From: Knoxdaviesia capensis
Taxonomy: Eukaryota > Ascomycota > Sordariomycetes > Microascales > Gondwanamycetaceae
NCBI GenBank assembly: GCA_001510575.1
Contig: LNGK01000017.1
Span: forward strand, 193,194-257,193
DNA: 64,000 nucleotides
Direction: 5' to 3'
The notes beneath the pieces are model-generated. The model did no database searches, was not told the DNA's origin, and was given only the letters and a program-made list of their open reading frames with translations. Both the position numbers and the translations under genes were made by a program. Shown here one piece after another: positions 61,955-64,000 of the stretch. Each line of letters starts with the position of its first letter. Position 1 is the stretch's first letter.

Positions 61955-62850
61955 GATCATCACTGCTGAGTGTTAAGGTACAGACGACGACCCCGGTTTA
62001 GGAAGTTTACCACCGATACCATCATACATAGTCGTACCGCACATAACGGCATGGCAGCACGCAGCATGCACATCCCGGTCTCTGGTGGTGCCTGTTAGAC
62101 TCGCAGTCACTCTCGGCCTCCCTCTCTCCTCGGTTATCCACAGATTGATAACGGATGAGGGCCTTTCTCACATTTCATGCCTGCCCCCGAGCTGCGACTT
62201 TTGCCCTTCCATGTGGGGTCCGGCAAGCGAGCGTTGAGAAGCTGAAAACCGAACTAAGTGTGCCGAGAAGCACCGGAAGAAGATTTAAAAGCCTTTCTTC
62301 TTCTCTTCTGGTCTCACTCATCTCGTAATATAGCCCCATCCCACATGGCACCAGGCGCCAGCCCGTGAAATTGCATCTCGGACAGGGGAGCAAGAGACAG
62401 AGAGATGGTAGAGTCACCCGTCTCGTCCGGGATGTGCGTGCGAACGTGACGCGACCCCAGCAATGCCGGCCGGCCTTCCCCTGCCCTTCCCATCACATCA
62501 ACTGGTTGATAAGATCCTGCCCAGCCCGTGGCTAATATCGACGCGCTTGACGCTTCTGCAGGTCCTCTTTTTCTTCTCCTTCTTCCCCCCTCACCTTCTC
62601 CTCTTCTCCTCCTGTCGTCTTCTTCCTCTCTTCCTTTCCTTCTCTCTCCTCACCCTCGCCCCCAGCTTTCTTCAGTCAAGTCTCTCTGTTTCTCAAGCTT
62701 CATTCGTTTGGCTCCCCTCGTGCATTTGTTCTGCCTTGCCCCTGTGTTTCTTGCCTCACTCGCTTTCTCTGCGCTCCTGTTCGTGTTTGTCTTCGTTGTT
62801 TTTCGTTTTTCTCACACATTCGTTCCAAGAGACCAAGGAAAGCCCCAACC

Positions 62851-64000
62851 ATGAAGTCTGCTGCCTCCGTCCTGCTGGCCGTCTCGGCCACCCTGTTCGC
62901 CGCTTCCGCCCGCGCCCAGACCGTCGGCGCGTGCAGCGGCCAGGCCCAGGTCTGCATTGACAACGTCATCGAGTCGGTCTCGCCGTGCGCCGTCGGCGAC
63001 TGGGCGTGCTACTGCGTGACGAGCAACCGCACCCCCATCGAGGCCGCCGCTGTGGACTGCTTCCGCACTGCCTGCGGCGGACCGTTCAACACCCGTAGGT
63101 TTTTCTTCCCTTCTCTCTTGCATCCTTTTTGGCCGGTGTCCGTGGATACGTCATGGGCCCGGCCATATGAGATAGTGGCTGGGCTCATGTCCATACGGGG
63201 CCTCCTCAGAGCCGAGTCCGGTCGTGCAGGACCCGGCCGAGGCAGCGGGGTCGGCACATAGACACTATGCAAGGCCAGCAATAGCCATAAGCCGATAGTC
63301 TCGTGACGCTCTCTCGAAACTATGCCCTTCCCACGTCCCATCCACACATGCCCATGAGCCGGAACACCCCAAACTCCCCATACTAACATGCCCCCCATCT
63401 CACAGTCCCGGTCCTCACTGAGATCAACGCCATCTGCAAGGCCGTGACCACCCCGGTGACCACCACCACCGTGGCCTCGACCGCCAGCACCACGTCGTCG
63501 TCCTCTTCGACCTCCGAGTCCCCGTCGCCCACCCCCACCCCGCAAGACCCGGAGACCACAACCACCACGACCTCCGAGTCGTCGTCTTCGTCTTCGTCTT
63601 CTTCGTCCACTTCGACTCCTGCCCCTTCCGCCACCACCACCACCATTTCCCCTTCCTCCTCCTCCTCCTCCTCCTCTTCTCCCTCCCCTGACTCGTCGTC
63701 GTCATCCACCCCTCCCACGGCTTCGACCACCACCACTGCATCGTCCTCCTCCTCGTCTTCGTCCTCCGCCAGCGCTCCTCCCGCTGACACCACCGTCACG
63801 GGGACCACCACCGTGGCCACCACCGAGCCGTGCACCACCACCACCACCACCGACGCTCCCACCGAGCCGACCCCCACCGGAAAGTCGACTCTCACCACCT
63901 CGGTCACCTCCAAGTCCACCACCGCCTCGTCCATGCCCTCCGCATCCGCCACCACCACCGGCCCCGCCGGTCCGACTCTGATCCCCGGTGCCGCGGCCAC
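62851..64000 (+). CDS. CFEM-domain protein with Ser/Thr-rich stalk (partial)
   Basis: Exon 1 runs 62851-63094 and exon 2 from 63406 to beyond the window. They are joined across a 311-base intron with donor CCC|GTAGGT, branch site TACTAAC (63381-63387) and acceptor TCTCACAG. The start CAACCATGAAG fits the fungal Kozak context. Residues 1-22 are a signal peptide (cut after ARA). Eight cysteines follow: C28, C35, C46, D50, C53-x-C55-x14-C70-x4-C75-x16-C92. From the Asp onward this fits CFEM spacing, and the last gap fits only after splicing. The first spacing (six residues rather than three) is looser. After residue 95 comes a very Ser/Thr/Pro-rich stretch of over 180 residues, a heavily O-glycosylated stalk typical of GPI-anchored wall CFEM proteins (Rbt5/Pga10 type). 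The GPI signal would lie beyond 64000. Likely role: haem/iron relay or wall function, inferred from family. Confidence 0.88.

Larger units (their letters stand above)
59136..62850. other. Shared intergenic region of the divergent CFEM pair
   Basis: No gene is recognisable. Contents are an iron-GATA-type double site (60018-60036), further GATAA elements (59994, 60724, 60838, 62138, 62507), a GGGCCA repeat (60616-60643), GT-rich (61800-61832) and CT (61931-61954) microsatellites, and a pyrimidine-rich leader before 62851. Frames of up to 194 codons run through low-complexity DNA and lack motifs. Confidence 0.55.

Overview
This window looks like a scaffold from a filamentous ascomycete (Pezizomycotina, most likely Eurotiomycetes/Eurotiales). 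The genes have short spliceosomal introns with GT..AG ends and CTAAC-type branch sites, pyrimidine-rich leaders and GC-rich third codon positions. The orthologues are typical of such fungi: eIF3a/Tif32, PP1/BimG, the G-protein gamma subunit GpgA, an Nto1-type PHD protein and CFEM proteins. One AT-rich island carries the CpA-to-TpA signature of repeat-induced point mutation (RIP). A run of 112 N marks an assembly gap at 9475-9586.

Layout. 1-750 is the 3' end of a membrane protein with a TMEM223-like tail. 751-2345 is an AT-rich, RIP-like island with two tandem repeats. 2346 to about 20600 is an unusually long stretch with no convincing gene, rich in microsatellites and in a recurring TACTGTAC/GTACAGTA motif. 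20600-23162 is the probable upstream/leader region of a leucine-rich-repeat protein of the STK11IP/LIP1 type (23163-26065). 29835-34738 is an Nto1-like PHD/ePHD chromatin protein. 41192-42656 is the PP1 catalytic subunit, with two possible C-termini. On the minus strand are a selenoprotein-W-like Rdx protein with Cys in place of Sec (44572-43803) and the G-gamma subunit (47817-47429). 50820-52215 holds an AT-rich patch and a broken, HNH-endonuclease-like reading frame. 53211-56953 is eIF3a, whose first coding exon is only the ATG. The right end has a divergent pair of secreted CFEM proteins: a 101-residue soluble one (58966-58483, minus) and a Ser/Thr-rich one that runs off the window (62851 onward, plus).

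The genes are not a pathway cluster. Most are conserved housekeeping or signalling genes: translation initiation, PP1, heterotrimeric G protein and histone acetylation. The exception is the CFEM pair, whose shared 3.9-kb upstream region contains two exact matches to the fungal iron-GATA (SreA/Fep1) consensus ATCWGATAA, back to back one base apart. That suggests an iron-regulated haem/iron-acquisition module and is the most testable new hypothesis here. Second is PP1, where a retained last intron would give an in-frame tail ending in a CDK-type SPRR site, while splicing it gives a short FRR end. All exon boundaries were worked out by eye from splice signals and reading frame, without alignments or transcript data.
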